Origin: Gammaproteobacteria bacterium
GTDB taxonomy: Bacteria; Pseudomonadota; Gammaproteobacteria; HK1
Assembly (NCBI GenBank): GCA_022824305.1
Contig: JAJEAD010000081.1
Coordinates: 1-44,823, forward strand
Direction: 5' to 3'
DNA length: 44,823 bases
Shown here: piece after piece, positions 32,401-40,990 of the stretch
How positions within the stretch are numbered: the stretch's first letter is position 1
Layout of the letters: each line of letters begins with the position of its first letter
Translations under genes and position numbers: made by a program
Notes under the pieces: generated by a model
Told to the model about the DNA's origin: nothing
The model's input: the letters and a program-made list of their open reading frames with translations, nothing else
Database searches by the model: none

Positions 32401-33017
32401 CCGTCGACGCCCAGGTGCACAGCAACGATCTCGGCCGCCTCCTCGACACCTTCGGCCACGTCGGGGGAGAATCGATCACCGGGGCCACCGACATGCTGCT
32501 CCGCGCCTCGTGGCCCGGCTCGCCCTTCCGGTTCGACCTCGGACGCCTCGACGGAGTGCTGCACTTTCGCGCGAGCGAAGGGCGCCTCACGCAGGTCAGA
32601 CGCGGCGCCACCGGCCGCTTCTTCGCTCTTCTCATGCTGCCCTCGCTCCCGCGGCGCCTCGCGCTCGACTTCCGCGACCTCTTCCAGGAAGGGCTCGCCT
32701 TCGACCTGATGGAAGGCAGCTTCGTGATCGATTCCGGCGACGCCTACACCAACAACTTCGTCATGGAGAGCCCCACCGCCACCATCGAGCTCGCCGGGCG
32801 CACCGGACTCATCGACGAGGACTACGACCACGTGCTCACCCTCACTCCGAAGCTCACCGAGAACATCGCGCTGCTCCCCATCTGGCTGGGAGAACGCATC
32901 CTCAATACCCGGGTCTTCGATCGCGTCTTTGCCCACCGCTACTCGATTCGCGGTCCGTGGACGGCGCCGAGAGTCGAGCCGATCCAGGTCGATGCGGACC
33001 AGGCGGAAAGGGAATAG
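29460..33017 (+). CDS. yhdP: YhdP family AsmA-like protein
   Basis: A 1185-residue protein with one N-terminal membrane anchor (about residues 35-55, LLWDAIGVLAVLGLLLVAAL) preceded by a basic stretch (PPRRRRWLR). The large periplasmic part is the DUF3971 region and ends in an AsmA-like C-terminal domain (GATDMLLRASWPGSPFRFDL; ATIELAGRTGLIDEDYDHVLTL split by one residue). YhdP, TamB and YdbH are bridge-like beta-groove proteins that move phospholipids to the outer membrane. The length is slightly under the usual 1250-1300 residues. ATG 29460 is the longest start; ATG 29484 would remove eight residues and is equally plausible. It follows rng, the usual arrangement in gammaproteobacteria, and precedes mnmA by 12 bases. 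Confidence 0.92.
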   Translation: MNSGRRGSMGDDESTPPQAAIPPPRRRRWLRLLWDAIGVLAVLGLLLVAALWLGWPAVSHYPEEVSRWLSRGVGQRVSIDSIEAQWEGISPRLTLRGVTLFDPQPGQGERALARFESLDVLIDPWASIRSTAFRPSALTVHGASLMVIRHPDGSLEIHGLSEDPELESGPDALAQLFLEHARVSVRSGRLLWVDRSVAGQSVSIHDVDLHLRRLGVRRRIDLSGEIDQPGSGRFDVVLEAHGDLLTPNWSGEVRLRADDLDLGMAARLAGVARDDFVQGRAALEVSSQWRDGRMESARGHFGLSDSALRIGIGRAGAVAARGSLEITGDQGTFRVDSASFDWEWEDVFREPVAISAFSGTADWRRDGDLRHAQLREAAFETAHVSGSLEGSLGWDGVDGEPLVAVRLALSRAELAHLPLYLPVGVLPPKLVAWIERAVHGGHLEEGELRIEGALRDWPFDEGEGSVSARARVSGVELRYAPGWPAIGDLAAELRFEGRHAAFELSEGRVQGAEISGATVDIPHVGEGGTTLTIDGHLSGTTEQAAEYLRNSPLAPRFMDVLDAVRAQGPASLALQIAIPLPRGTKRVSGRLEVQDNHVDPPGLEQGLDAVAGAFDFEGATINAEEVRAVYLGRPITLQVSPSETEGGVRIAVEGTTTREHLAAHLRNAGLLEESNREDPAWLSRLSGETGWRSVFDVEKGRNDHEMLASVRIASDLRGARIDLPPPLAKAPSDTVGLDIGLELGGEGARTVRARYGELLSTVFVLRDARREGPRLERGSLRLGGGEAELPDGPGVSLSGTLPRLSLGRWMRLLGSRTESEEGAQPATPSVLAALRRVNLQVEELDAFGVPFGTTRIDAQVDPSSAWTASLVGANILGEIRVPAGPEPVLVHMDRLIVPAGDEREGAPAPDLSSSPNPTALPAIRFTCSECKLADHELGTVDIVTQPDPQGTRIPSFYMRGEGYEARGSGAWLVADGVPASSVDAQVHSNDLGRLLDTFGHVGGESITGATDMLLRASWPGSPFRFDLGRLDGVLHFRASEGRLTQVRRGATGRFFALLMLPSLPRRLALDFRDLFQEGLAFDLMEGSFVIDSGDAYTNNFVMESPTATIELAGRTGLIDEDYDHVLTLTPKLTENIALLPIWLGERILNTRVFDRVFAHRYSIRGPWTAPRVEPIQVDADQAERE

Positions 33018-33029
33018 GGTCGGGGAATC

Positions 33030-34121
33030 GTGGCATCGAAGGAACACATCTTCGTCGCCCTGTCCGGCGGCGTGGACTCCGCGGTCGCCGCGCTCCTCCT
33101 CAAGGAGGAGGGGCGCCGGGTGAGCGCGCTGTTCATGAAGAACTGGGAAGAGGACGACAATAGCGAGTACTGCGCGGCGGCCGCCGATCTCGAGGACGCG
33201 CGCGCGATCTGCTCGCACCTCGGCATCCCCCTGCACTCGGTGAACTTCTCCTACGAGTACTGGGAGCGGGTCTTCACCCGCTTCCTGAGCGAGTATCGCG
33301 CCGGGCGCACGCCCAATCCCGACGTTCTCTGCAACCGGGAGGTCAAGTTCAGCGTCTTCGCCGAACACGCGAAGGACCTCGGGGCGACGCGCATCGCCAC
33401 CGGTCACTACGCCCGCACGAAGCGAAGAGCCGGGGCCTGGTGTCTGCTCAAGGGAATCGACGAACACAAGGACCAGAGCTACTTTCTCCACCGGCTCACC
33501 CGGTCGCAGCTCGCGAACAGCCTCTTCCCGGTCGGCGACATGCGCAAGGCGGAAGTGCGCGCCGTCGCTCGCGAAGCGGGGCTCCCCTGCAGCGAGAAGA
33601 AGGACAGCACCGGCATCTGCTTCATCGGGGAGCGTCCCTTCCGCCGCTTCCTCGAGCGCTACGTCGACCCCGCTCCCGGCCCGATCGTCGGGCCGGAGGG
33701 AGAGTGTGTCGGGAGCCACGACGGACTCGCCTACTACACCATCGGACAGCGGCAGGGGCTCGGAATCGGCGGAAGGGCGGACGGCAACGGGAGTCCCTGG
33801 TACGTATGCGGCAAGGACCTCGAGAACAATCGGCTCCGGGTCGTCCAGGGCCGGGAACACCCCGCCCTGCGCTGCCGGGAGTTGACGACCGGCCCCGCCC
33901 ACTGGATTGCCGGCTTCCCCCCCTCCCTGCCCCTTGGGTGCCGGGCCAGGATTCGCTACCGACAGCCGGACCAGCCCTGCACGGTCCGCAAGGCGGAGGG
34001 CGACGGCATCCGGGTCCGCTTCGAGGAAGCGCAGTGGGCGGCCGCGCCGGGCCAGAGCATCGTCCTGTACCGCGGAGAAGAGTGCCTGGGCGGGGCCGAA
34101 ATCGAGAAATCCTTCGGCTAA
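33030..34121 (+). CDS. mnmA: tRNA-specific 2-thiouridylase MnmA
   Basis: A 363-residue enzyme that thiolates U34 of tRNA-Lys, -Glu and -Gln, taking persulfide sulfur relayed through TusE. The PP-loop is SGGVDS (12-17), the catalytic cysteines are Cys101 in LCNREVKF and Cys197 in DSTGICFIGE, near the E. coli positions. The motifs ATGHYAR, DQSYFLH and TIGQRQGLGIGG are all present and the C-terminal beta domain is complete. The start is GTG 33030, 12 bases after yhdP, with GGGGAA just upstream. The stop overlaps the stop of the convergent amiB by a few bases. The gene is probably co-transcribed with yhdP. Confidence 0.96.
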   Translation: MASKEHIFVALSGGVDSAVAALLLKEEGRRVSALFMKNWEEDDNSEYCAAAADLEDARAICSHLGIPLHSVNFSYEYWERVFTRFLSEYRAGRTPNPDVLCNREVKFSVFAEHAKDLGATRIATGHYARTKRRAGAWCLLKGIDEHKDQSYFLHRLTRSQLANSLFPVGDMRKAEVRAVAREAGLPCSEKKDSTGICFIGERPFRRFLERYVDPAPGPIVGPEGECVGSHDGLAYYTIGQRQGLGIGGRADGNGSPWYVCGKDLENNRLRVVQGREHPALRCRELTTGPAHWIAGFPPSLPLGCRARIRYRQPDQPCTVRKAEGDGIRVRFEEAQWAAAPGQSIVLYRGEECLGGAEIEKSFG

Positions 34122-35413
34122 CCCTCGGGGATTCTCAGGACGTCTCCGACGTGGATCCGATCCCCACGGAGCTGATTCTCCGAGCGCAGGGCGGCAAGCG
34201 AGACACGGTGGCGCTTGGCGATGTCCGACAGGGTGTCACCCCGGGCGATGACGTACCGCCGCTTCGCGAGCAGGGTGCCGGCCGGCGGGTTGATCGCGAA
34301 GTATCCCGCAATCCCTTCCGCGATCGCGCCGGCGATGGCCCGGCGCTCCGCCGGATCCTGGAGCCGGCGCTCGTCACGCGGGTTCGTGATGAATCCGGTC
34401 TCCACCAGTATGGAAGGAATGTCCGGCGCCTTGAGAACCATGAATCCGGCGCGTTCCACCCGACGCTTGTGGAGCCGGCCGATCCGGCCCAGCTGCGACA
34501 GCACGCGGCGGCCCACTTCCCGGCTCGCGCGTATGGACCCGGTCTGGTTCATGTCGAGCATCACCGTCGCCAGTCCCTCTTCCATCTCGTCGAGGGACAC
34601 GCCGCCGGCCAGGTCCGCCGCGTTTTCCCGTGCCGCGAGCCAGCGCGCCGCCTCGCTGCTCGCACCGCGCCGTGAGATCACGTACACGGAGGCGCCGTGC
34701 ACCCTCTTGTCGCGGAACGCATCGGCGTGCACCGAGACGAAGAGATCGGCCCCCGCCTGCCGCGCGAGCTCCACGCGCCTTCGCAGACCCACGTAGTAGT
34801 CGCCCTTCCGGGTGAGGACCGCACGCATGCCCTCCCGCGCGTCGATGGCCTTCTTCAGCTCTCGCGAAATGGACAGGGCGACATCCTTCTCGTGCACCCC
34901 GTGGCGGGGGACCGCGCCCGGATCTTCTCCTCCATGTCCCGCGTCGACCGCGACGACGACGTCCCGAAGCCCGCCGGCCTCCTCCTGCCGCGTATCACTT
35001 TCGGCAGCCGCGATTCCGGGATCCGCCGGTCGCGGATAGAGATCGACGACGAGGCGGTGCCCGTAGCTCTGGTTGGGGCCGAGCGCGAAGCTTCGAGGGC
35101 GGGCGCGTTCCTTGAGATCGAGCACAACCCGCAGGCCCCCATTCTTGCGGGGGGCGCTGCGGATGCGGTGGATCAACCGGTCGGGCCGTGACGGGCGCCG
35201 AATATCGGTGATTAGCCGCGTGTGCTTCATGTCGATCACCACGCGATCGGGCTCGTCGAGCACGAAGACGTTGTATGCCGCTGCGGTATCGAGGTCGAAA
35301 ACGACCCGCGTGTGATCGGGCGCCGGCCAGATGCGGACGTTCGTCACCTGTACCGCGGCGACCGAGGCGCTCCACAGGAGCATCGTGGCAAGGAGCGGGG
35401 TGATCCGGTTCAA
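34118..35413 (-). CDS. amiB: N-acetylmuramoyl-L-alanine amidase AmiB/AmiC type
   Basis: A 431-residue periplasmic zinc amidase that splits peptidoglycan at division. A signal peptide (residues 1-20, ITPLLATMLLWSASVAAVQ) leads to an AMIN domain (about 22-130, VTNVRIWPAPDHTRVVFDLD), then an Amidase_3 domain (about 155-385) with VAVDAGHGGEDPGA, SVHADAF and SILVETGFITNP, and finally a LysM repeat (YVIARGDTLSDIAKRHRVSL to the end). The start is TTG 35413; it places the signal peptide correctly and sits about 30 bases below a strong promoter at 35446-35474. No good Shine-Dalgarno sequence is visible (only CGAGAA). Genome order nnr-tsaE-amiB is typical of gammaproteobacteria; mutL and miaA would be expected next but mnmA is found instead, convergent. 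Confidence 0.94.
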   Translation of the reverse strand: MNRITPLLATMLLWSASVAAVQVTNVRIWPAPDHTRVVFDLDTAAAYNVFVLDEPDRVVIDMKHTRLITDIRRPSRPDRLIHRIRSAPRKNGGLRVVLDLKERARPRSFALGPNQSYGHRLVVDLYPRPADPGIAAAESDTRQEEAGGLRDVVVAVDAGHGGEDPGAVPRHGVHEKDVALSISRELKKAIDAREGMRAVLTRKGDYYVGLRRRVELARQAGADLFVSVHADAFRDKRVHGASVYVISRRGASSEAARWLAARENAADLAGGVSLDEMEEGLATVMLDMNQTGSIRASREVGRRVLSQLGRIGRLHKRRVERAGFMVLKAPDIPSILVETGFITNPRDERRLQDPAERRAIAGAIAEGIAGYFAINPPAGTLLAKRRYVIARGDTLSDIAKRHRVSLAALRSENQLRGDRIHVGDVLRIPEG

Positions 35414-35445
35414 TTTCTCGAATCATTCTGAACTGTGCGGACGAA

Positions 35446-35474
35446 TTTCTATACCGAACGGGTGCTTATGTCAA
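35446..35474 (-). promoter_or_regulatory. sigma-70 promoter of amiB
   Basis: On the minus strand TTGACA (35469-35474) matches the -35 consensus perfectly. A -10 follows as TAGAAA (35446-35451) at 17 bases, or TATAGA (35448-35453) at 15 bases. The surrounding 80 bases are far more AT-rich than the genes on each side. The predicted transcript starts about 30 bases before the TTG start of amiB. Confidence 0.65.
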
Positions 35475-35491
35475 GTACCTTAGATGACTCA

Positions 35492-36022
35492 TTAACTATC
35501 GGAGGAGAGATCGCTCCACGAAGGGGATGTCGACCAGGCCGCGAGCAGCTCCCGTCCGTGCGTGCTCCGCCCTCGTGCCAGGAGGTGGCGTCCCTCGTCG
35601 AGGATGCGCATTTCGATGCTCAGATCGGGCGAGGGCAGCGCTTCCCTCCCCCGCTCCGGCCATTCCACGACACACAGCGCGCCTTCGTGGAAATAGTCGC
35701 GGGCGCCGAAGTCGTCGAGCTCACGGGCCTCGGCGAGACGATACAGGTCGAAGTGATAAACGCTGATGCCGGAGAGCTCGTAGGGCTCGAGGAGCGTGTA
35801 GGTCGGGCTCCGGACCGGACCCCGGTGGCCGAGACCCCGCATCAATCCTCTGACCAGCGTCGTCTTCCCCGCCCCCAGGGATCCTCGGAGGTACAGGCTC
35901 CTCGGCGCCCGCACCTCCTCCCGATCCGGGGACTCGAGGGCGGCGGCCAGCGCCGCACCGACGCGAAGGGTCGATTCCGGATCGGGAAGCAGGATTCCGC
36001 GCTCGGGAGGCGGAGGAATCAT
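35492..36022 (-). CDS. tsaE: tRNA threonylcarbamoyladenosine biosynthesis ATPase TsaE
   Basis: A 176-residue P-loop ATPase that, with TsaB and TsaD, makes the t6A37 modification on tRNAs reading ANN codons. Walker A is RGSLGAGKTTLVRGLMRGLG, followed by the family motifs VRSPTYTLLEPYE and VYHFDLYRL, and VVEWPERG near the C-terminal part. It is slightly longer than the E. coli protein (153 residues) at both ends; the last 15 residues (AWSTSPSWSDLSSDS) are Ser-rich and not conserved. ATG 36022 overlaps the end of nnr by four bases (ATGA), so it is translationally coupled to it. Confidence 0.95.
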   Translation of the reverse strand: MIPPPPERGILLPDPESTLRVGAALAAALESPDREEVRAPRSLYLRGSLGAGKTTLVRGLMRGLGHRGPVRSPTYTLLEPYELSGISVYHFDLYRLAEARELDDFGARDYFHEGALCVVEWPERGREALPSPDLSIEMRILDEGRHLLARGRSTHGRELLAAWSTSPSWSDLSSDS

Positions 36023-37509
36023 TCCGGGTTGAGGACCCGGCGCAGCATCGCGATCACGTCACCGGCGAGCATCCCGCGTTCCCCGCCGGCGCGGGCTGCG
36101 GCATCCGCAGCTTCCGCATGGGCGCACACTCCCATCTCGGCGGCCCGGGAGAGGGAGAAGCCCTGTGCGGCAAGGCCCGCGATGACCCCGCACAGCACGT
36201 CTCCCATTCCGCCGCTGGCCATGCCGGGATTGCCCGCGTCGCAGACCGACACGATCTCGTCGTCTCCCGCGACGAGCGTGCCGGCCCCCTTGAGTACCAC
36301 CACGGCCCCGCTCCGAACCCGAATGCGCTCCAGCGCGGCGAAACGGTCCGCCTCCACCTCCGCGCTGCCCATGCCGAGCAGGCGTGCGGCCTCCCCGGGA
36401 TGGGGGGTGAGCACCGCGGAGCCGGGCGCGAGCTCCCGGCCGCCCTCCGCCAGCAGGTTCAGCGCATCGGCGTCGAGCACCACCGGCTTCGCGGCGGCGA
36501 GTGCGGCATCGAACATGAGACGCCCCCACTGTGCGGTGCCCAGTCCCGGGCCGACGGCGACGAGGCTCGCCCGCTCGAGCAGGGGCGTGAGCGCCGCTTC
36601 GCTCTCGACCGCGCGCGACATGAGCTCCGGTCGCGTCAAGGGGATCGAAGCGGCATGGGTGGCGCGCGTGGCGACCGTGACCAGTCCGGCCCCGCTGCGA
36701 GCGGCCGCCTCCGCCGCGAGGCGGGGCGCGCCCGGCATGCCCTCGTCCCCGCCGATGACCAGCACGTGACCGAAGCGCCCCTTGTGGGCGACACGCGACC
36801 GCGGCGCGAGGTCCTCCCGGAAATCGGCGAGGCGCATTCGCCTGGCGCTCGGCGCCACGCGGAAACAGGCCGCCTCGGGCACCTGCAGGGCGTCGAACTC
36901 CACCCTTCCCGCAAGCTCCGGCCCTTCGCCGGTGAAGAGCCCCCGCTTCAGGCCGATGAAGGTGATGGTGGAAGTCGCCCGCACCGCGGCGCCGAGGCGC
37001 ACTCCGGTGTCGCTGTGCAGACCCGAGGGCATGTCGATGCACAGGACGGGGCGCCGGCAACTATTTGTCTTCTCGATTGCGGAGGCGAATGGAGCGCTGA
37101 CCTCCCGGTCGAGGCCGGTGCCGAGCATGGCGTCGACCACCACGTCGAAGCGGCCGAGATCGAACCCGGAGGTCTCGACCCGAACGCCGGCCGATTCGCA
37201 GCGCTTCGCGGCCGCCAGCGCATCCCCGCGAAGACGTGCCGCATCGCCGACCATCTCCACGGCGACGTCGAGACCCTCGTCGACGGCGAGCTGCGCGAGC
37301 AGGAATCCGTCTCCGCCGTTGTTGCCGTGGCCGCAGAGGATCGCGATGCGCCGCGCCCGGGGCCACCGCCGGCGCAGGTGCCGCAAGGCGGAAGCCGCCG
37401 CGCGCTCCATGAGCACGATACCGGGAACGTCGAAGTCCGCGGTGACCGTGCGGTCCAGGGCCCGCAGTTCCTGCGCCCGGTAGAGCGTGACGGGAAGCTC
37501 GTTCGACAT
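36019..37509 (-). CDS. nnr: bifunctional NAD(P)H-hydrate epimerase / ADP-dependent dehydratase
   Basis: A 496-residue metabolite-repair enzyme. Residues about 10-215 are the YjeF_N epimerase domain (VLMERAA, ILCGHGNNGGDGFLLA, DAMLGTGLDREV), which interconverts the R and S forms of hydrated NAD(P)H. Residues about 230-490 are the ribokinase-like dehydratase (GHVLVIGGDEGMPGA, PVVLDADALNLLAEG, VLTPHPGEAARLLG, GNPGMASGGMGDVLCGVIAGL), which restores NAD(P)H using ADP. All key motifs are intact and the length is normal. It lies 58 bases below orn and overlaps tsaE by four bases. Confidence 0.95.
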   Translation of the reverse strand: MSNELPVTLYRAQELRALDRTVTADFDVPGIVLMERAAASALRHLRRRWPRARRIAILCGHGNNGGDGFLLAQLAVDEGLDVAVEMVGDAARLRGDALAAAKRCESAGVRVETSGFDLGRFDVVVDAMLGTGLDREVSAPFASAIEKTNSCRRPVLCIDMPSGLHSDTGVRLGAAVRATSTITFIGLKRGLFTGEGPELAGRVEFDALQVPEAACFRVAPSARRMRLADFREDLAPRSRVAHKGRFGHVLVIGGDEGMPGAPRLAAEAAARSGAGLVTVATRATHAASIPLTRPELMSRAVESEAALTPLLERASLVAVGPGLGTAQWGRLMFDAALAAAKPVVLDADALNLLAEGGRELAPGSAVLTPHPGEAARLLGMGSAEVEADRFAALERIRVRSGAVVVLKGAGTLVAGDDEIVSVCDAGNPGMASGGMGDVLCGVIAGLAAQGFSLSRAAEMGVCAHAEAADAAARAGGERGMLAGDVIAMLRRVLNPE

Positions 37510-37567
37510 CGCAAGAGAGTCCCTCGACGCCGGCCCCGAAGCGCTCCGGGTTCGCGAGAGGGCAGCT

Positions 37568-38116
37568 TCAGTAGATCCTGAAAAAGTGCTCGCGGTAGTA
37601 GATGAGCTCCGCGATCGACTCGCGTACGTCGTCGAGAGCCCGGTGCCGGCTCTCCTTCGTCAGCCCCTCGGCGACATCGGGCCGCCATCGGTAACAGAGC
37701 TCCTTCACGCTGCTGACATCGAGGTTGCGGTAGTGGAAGAAGCGCTCGAGCTGTGGCATCCAGCGCGCGAGGAACCTGCGGTCCTGGCAGATGCCGTTTC
37801 CGCACATCGGGGAGCAATGAGCGGGCACATGGCGGGAGACGAATCCGAGCGTCTGCCGGGCGGCGTCCTCCTCGGAATGAGGGCTGCTTCGGACCCTGTC
37901 GCAGAGACCGGAGCCGCGATGCTGTCGTGTGTTCCACTCGTCCATGCCCTCGAGGATGTGCTCGGGCTGGTGCACCGCGAGCACGGGCCCCTCTTCCAGG
38001 ACGTCGAGGTTCGAGTCGGTGACGATGGTGGCGATCTCGATGATCCGATCCCGGTTCGGATCGAGGCCCGTCATCTCCAGGTCGATCCAGATCAGATTGT
38101 TGCGGTCCACCGCCAT
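37568..38116 (-). CDS. orn: oligoribonuclease
   Basis: A 182-residue DEDDh 3'-5' exonuclease that degrades 2-5 nt RNAs, including pGpG from cyclic di-GMP breakdown. The acidic residues are Asp12 and Glu14 ([12 protein letters not shown]), the aspartate in [17 protein letters not shown], and the [11 protein letters not shown] motif with the catalytic histidine. Length and all conserved motifs match the E. coli enzyme. ATG 38116 agrees with the family N-terminus. The 208-base gap upstream (38117-38324) contains an extended -10-like TGATACACT on the minus strand at 38250-38258, so orn may have its own promoter. Confidence 0.96.
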   Translation of the reverse strand: MAVDRNNLIWIDLEMTGLDPNRDRIIEIATIVTDSNLDVLEEGPVLAVHQPEHILEGMDEWNTRQHRGSGLCDRVRSSPHSEEDAARQTLGFVSRHVPAHCSPMCGNGICQDRRFLARWMPQLERFFHYRNLDVSSVKELCYRWRPDVAEGLTKESRHRALDDVRESIAELIYYREHFFRIY

Positions 38117-38324
38117 GCTGCTGTCCGACAGGAAGCCGGAATGGCCGCCCTCTTAGCGCACCGAAGGCAATTCACGCGCCCCCGGGGCCGCACCGGCGGG
38201 AGATCACGGGCTGCGGTGTCGGACGACGCGTGCGCGATTCGATCCGGCGAGTGTATCAGAGCGATGGCCGGTCTCCATCGGGACCCGCCGGCGCCGTGCG
38301 CGCCTCGGCCCGGGCGCCGCTGCC

Positions 38325-38924
38325 TCAGCCGAGCTCCCGGCGGCCGGAGAATGCGTGCGCGAGGGTCGGGGTATCCACGAACTCGAGCTCCCCGCCGAGG
38401 GGAACGCCCTGGGCGATCCGGGTCACGCGCACGTCGAGCTCTTCGGCCATTTCCGCGATGTAGTGCGCCGTCGCCTGCCCTTCGACCGTCGAACCCGTCG
38501 CCAGGATGAGCTCCCGGACCTCGTTCTCACGCAGTCGCGCTTCGAGCGTATCGAGGCCGAGATGCTCGGGTCCGATGCCGTCGAGGGGGGAGAGGCGGCC
38601 GAGGAGCACGAAGAAGTAGCCCCGATAGCCGGCTCCCCGGTCGATCGCGAGGACGTCACCCGGAGTCTCCACCACGCACAGTTGTCCCGGGTCCCGGGAC
38701 CGGTCGGCGCAGCGGGAGCAGAGGGGATGCTCGCTCAAGTCGCGGCAGCGCTCGCAGTTGGCGATGCGTTGCACCGCCTCCACCAGGGTTTCCCCGAGCC
38801 GGCGCCCGCCCTCCCGATCGCGCTCGAGAACGTGCAGGGCCATGCGCTGCGCGGATTTCGGCCCGACCCCGGGCAGACAGCGCAGCGCGCCGACGAGCCT
38901 GTTGATGAGCGGGGAATCCGGCAA
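38325..38924 (-). CDS. recR: recombination protein RecR
   Basis: A 199-residue DNA-repair protein that with RecO loads RecA at single-strand gaps. It has the helix-hairpin-helix LPGVGPKSAQRMALHVL (18-34), the four-cysteine zinc finger CERCRDLSEHPLCSRC, and the Toprim domain (LCVVETPGDVLAIDRG, ILATGSTVEGQATAHYI). The C-terminal walker-like RIAQGVPLGGELEFVD is typical. Start is TTG 38924, chosen because MPDSPLINRLVGALRCLPG aligns with the N-termini of other RecR proteins; no good ribosome binding site is visible, consistent with coupling to ybaB 56 bases upstream. Confidence 0.96.
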   Translation of the reverse strand: MPDSPLINRLVGALRCLPGVGPKSAQRMALHVLERDREGGRRLGETLVEAVQRIANCERCRDLSEHPLCSRCADRSRDPGQLCVVETPGDVLAIDRGAGYRGYFFVLLGRLSPLDGIGPEHLGLDTLEARLRENEVRELILATGSTVEGQATAHYIAEMAEELDVRVTRIAQGVPLGGELEFVDTPTLAHAFSGRRELG

Positions 38925-38980
38925 GGGGCAAGGAGCGGTGGGTCGGGCTCGACTCGGCGCGAGGTCGCGGAAGAGCGCCC

Positions 38981-39304
38981 TCAGAAGGGGAGCTTGAGAC
39001 CGCCCGGCAGCCCCAGACCGGAGGTCAGTCCCGAGAACTTTCGCTTGATCTCCTCCTCGACCCGACGCACCGCGTCGTTGACCGCGGAGGCGACGAGATC
39101 CTCGATGAGCTCACGGTCCGGCTCCCCGAGAAGAGCGGGATCGATCTGCACCCGTCGAACGTCGTGACGCCCGGTCATCGTCACCCTGACCATGCCCCCT
39201 CCCGACACCCCCTCGACCTCGAGTCGCGCGAGCTCTTCCTGGGCGCGCTGCAGGTTGCCCTGCATCGCCTGGGCCTGCTTCATCAGATCACCGAGCGGAT
39301 TCAT
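38981..39304 (-). CDS. ybaB: YbaB/EbfC nucleoid-associated protein
   Basis: A 107-residue DNA-binding protein of the YbaB/EbfC family. It has the N-terminal coiled helix ([20 protein letters not shown]), the central beta strands with [20 protein letters not shown], and the helix [20 protein letters not shown]. These homodimers bind DNA like tweezers. ATG 39304 is supported by AGAGG 8 bases upstream. The gene lies between dnaX (50-base gap) and recR, the standard arrangement across bacteria. Confidence 0.96.
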   Translation of the reverse strand: MNPLGDLMKQAQAMQGNLQRAQEELARLEVEGVSGGGMVRVTMTGRHDVRRVQIDPALLGEPDRELIEDLVASAVNDAVRRVEEEIKRKFSGLTSGLGLPGGLKLPF

Positions 39305-39354
39305 GTCTGTTACCTCTGCACCGCCCGGCGGGACACCTGGTCCACCGGCCGGAC

Positions 39355-40947
39355 TCAATCGACCGGATCGACGAGCCTGGGGTCGACCTCGGTCCCGAAT
39401 GTTTCGCAAATCGCCCGCACGGTGGCGTCGTTCTCGATCGCGTCGACCGCGGCACGGCGGCGTTCGGCGTCGAGCCGTCGCTCCCTGAGCGCGGGAGTGT
39501 CCTCCTGCGGCGCCGCGAGCTCGATGGTGAGCGGCACGAAGGTGCCGATGCGCGTCTCGAGCGCGCGCTCGAGCTGTTCCCGGGAACGGGTCGCCATGAG
39601 CTGCTCGTGGTTGGGGGCCAGCCGGAGCTTCAGCGAACGCCCGTCGAACCCCGCCGGCTCGCAGTTCGCGGCGAGCTCGCGCGCGAGTCCCGACACCCTC
39701 AGCCCGTCGACCAGGGTCGTCCAGGTCTGCGCAGTGATGGAGGACGGGTCGACGGCGCCGCGGGCCTCCCCGCCCTCGTTCCCCGCCGGGGCGGGCGGCG
39801 GGGCGGCACGGCGGGGAGGAGACGATCCTCCCCGAGCTTCCGGATTCTCCGGCCTCTCCCCCGGCTCGGGCTCGAAGGCCAGCATGCGCAGCAGGATCAT
39901 CTCGAACCCGCCGCGCGGGTCCGGCGAGAGCGGCAGGTCGCGCCGACCGAGCAGGGCAATCTGGTAGAAGAGCTGCACGTCCTCCTTGTCGAGGCGCTCG
40001 GCCAGGTCGAGGAAAGCCCCTTCGTCCTCCGGCTCCAGCGCCCTCGCTCCCGGCACCACCTGCACGGTGGCGATGCGTTGCAGGGCGGAGATCAGCTCCG
40101 CCAGCGCCTCGTCGAAGTCGGCCGCGTCGGCGGCCATGGCGTCCACGCTGCGCAGCACGGCGTCCGCATCGCCGTCGGCAATGCCGTGAAGAAGCGCGTG
40201 CAGGTGGCTGCGCTGCAGCGTGCCAAGCATGGCCCGCACGTCTTCGTGGGCAACCCGGCCGCCACCGTAGGCGATGGCCTGGTCGAGCAGGCTCTGCGCA
40301 TCGCGCATGCTGCCGTCCGCCGCGCGCGCGATGAGGCGCAGCGCGGCAGGCTCCGAGTCCACGCCCTCGCGCTCGAGCATCGAGGCAAGGTGCGTCCGGA
40401 TCTCCTCCACCGGCAGGCGCTTGAGGCTGAACTGCAGACAGCGCGACAGCACCGTGATGGGAAGCTTCTGGGGTTCGGTGGTGGCAAGGAGGAACTTCAC
40501 GTGCGGCGGGGGTTCCTCCAGGGTCTTGAGCAGCGCGTTGAAGCTCTGCTGCGAGAACATGTGCACTTCGTCGATCAGGTAGACCTTGTAGCGTCCCCGG
40601 GTGGTGGCGAACTGGACGTTCTCCATCAGCTCCCGCGTCTCGTCCACCTTGCTGCGGGACGCCGCATCCACTTCGATCAGGTCGACGAAGCGGCCCTCGT
40701 CGATCTCCCCGCAGGCCCCGCAGGCCCCGCAGGGCGTCGAGGAGACCCCCTGCTCGCAGTTCAGGCACTTGGCGAGGATCCGGGCCAGGGTGGTCTTGCC
40801 CACTCCACGGGTGCCGGTGAAGAGGAAGGCATGGTGGAGCCGGTCGCCGTCGAGCGCATTGGCGAGCGAGCGCACGACGTGGGACTGGCCCACCATCTGA
40901 GAGAAGTCTCGCGGCCGCCACTTGCGCGCCAGGACCTGATAGCTCAC
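39355..40947 (-). CDS. dnaX: DNA polymerase III subunits gamma/tau
   Basis: A 530-residue clamp-loader ATPase. The AAA+ core has Walker A GTRGVGKT (45-52), the zinc-binding cysteines Cys64, Cys73, Cys76 and Cys79, Walker [11 protein letters not shown], the sensor 1 region [18 protein letters not shown] and the SRC motif LSRCLQF. The C-terminal third contains a proline-rich linker ([17 protein letters not shown]) and a short tau-specific domain with a segment recognisable around [10 protein letters not shown]. It is shorter than E. coli tau (643). I see no A-AAA-AAG slippery site, so a frameshifted gamma form is not predicted. Start GTG 40947 agrees with the family start [11 protein letters not shown] and lies below a TATAAT box at 40991-40996. 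Confidence 0.95.
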   Translation of the reverse strand: MSYQVLARKWRPRDFSQMVGQSHVVRSLANALDGDRLHHAFLFTGTRGVGKTTLARILAKCLNCEQGVSSTPCGACGACGEIDEGRFVDLIEVDAASRSKVDETRELMENVQFATTRGRYKVYLIDEVHMFSQQSFNALLKTLEEPPPHVKFLLATTEPQKLPITVLSRCLQFSLKRLPVEEIRTHLASMLEREGVDSEPAALRLIARAADGSMRDAQSLLDQAIAYGGGRVAHEDVRAMLGTLQRSHLHALLHGIADGDADAVLRSVDAMAADAADFDEALAELISALQRIATVQVVPGARALEPEDEGAFLDLAERLDKEDVQLFYQIALLGRRDLPLSPDPRGGFEMILLRMLAFEPEPGERPENPEARGGSSPPRRAAPPPAPAGNEGGEARGAVDPSSITAQTWTTLVDGLRVSGLARELAANCEPAGFDGRSLKLRLAPNHEQLMATRSREQLERALETRIGTFVPLTIELAAPQEDTPALRERRLDAERRRAAVDAIENDATVRAICETFGTEVDPRLVDPVD

Positions 40948-40990
40948 GGGTATCGCCTGTCTCTCGGACCGGACGACGAAGAGGGCGCCG

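Noticed and set aside
29838..33902. Minus-strand open frame of about 1350 codons opposite yhdP and mnmA
   Set aside because: Composition is low-complexity and no motif is recognisable; yhdP and mnmA on the plus strand explain the region fully.
39355..40947. Programmed frameshift in dnaX
   Set aside because: I found no run of six or more A with the usual stem-loop; the linker is proline-rich and G/C-coded.
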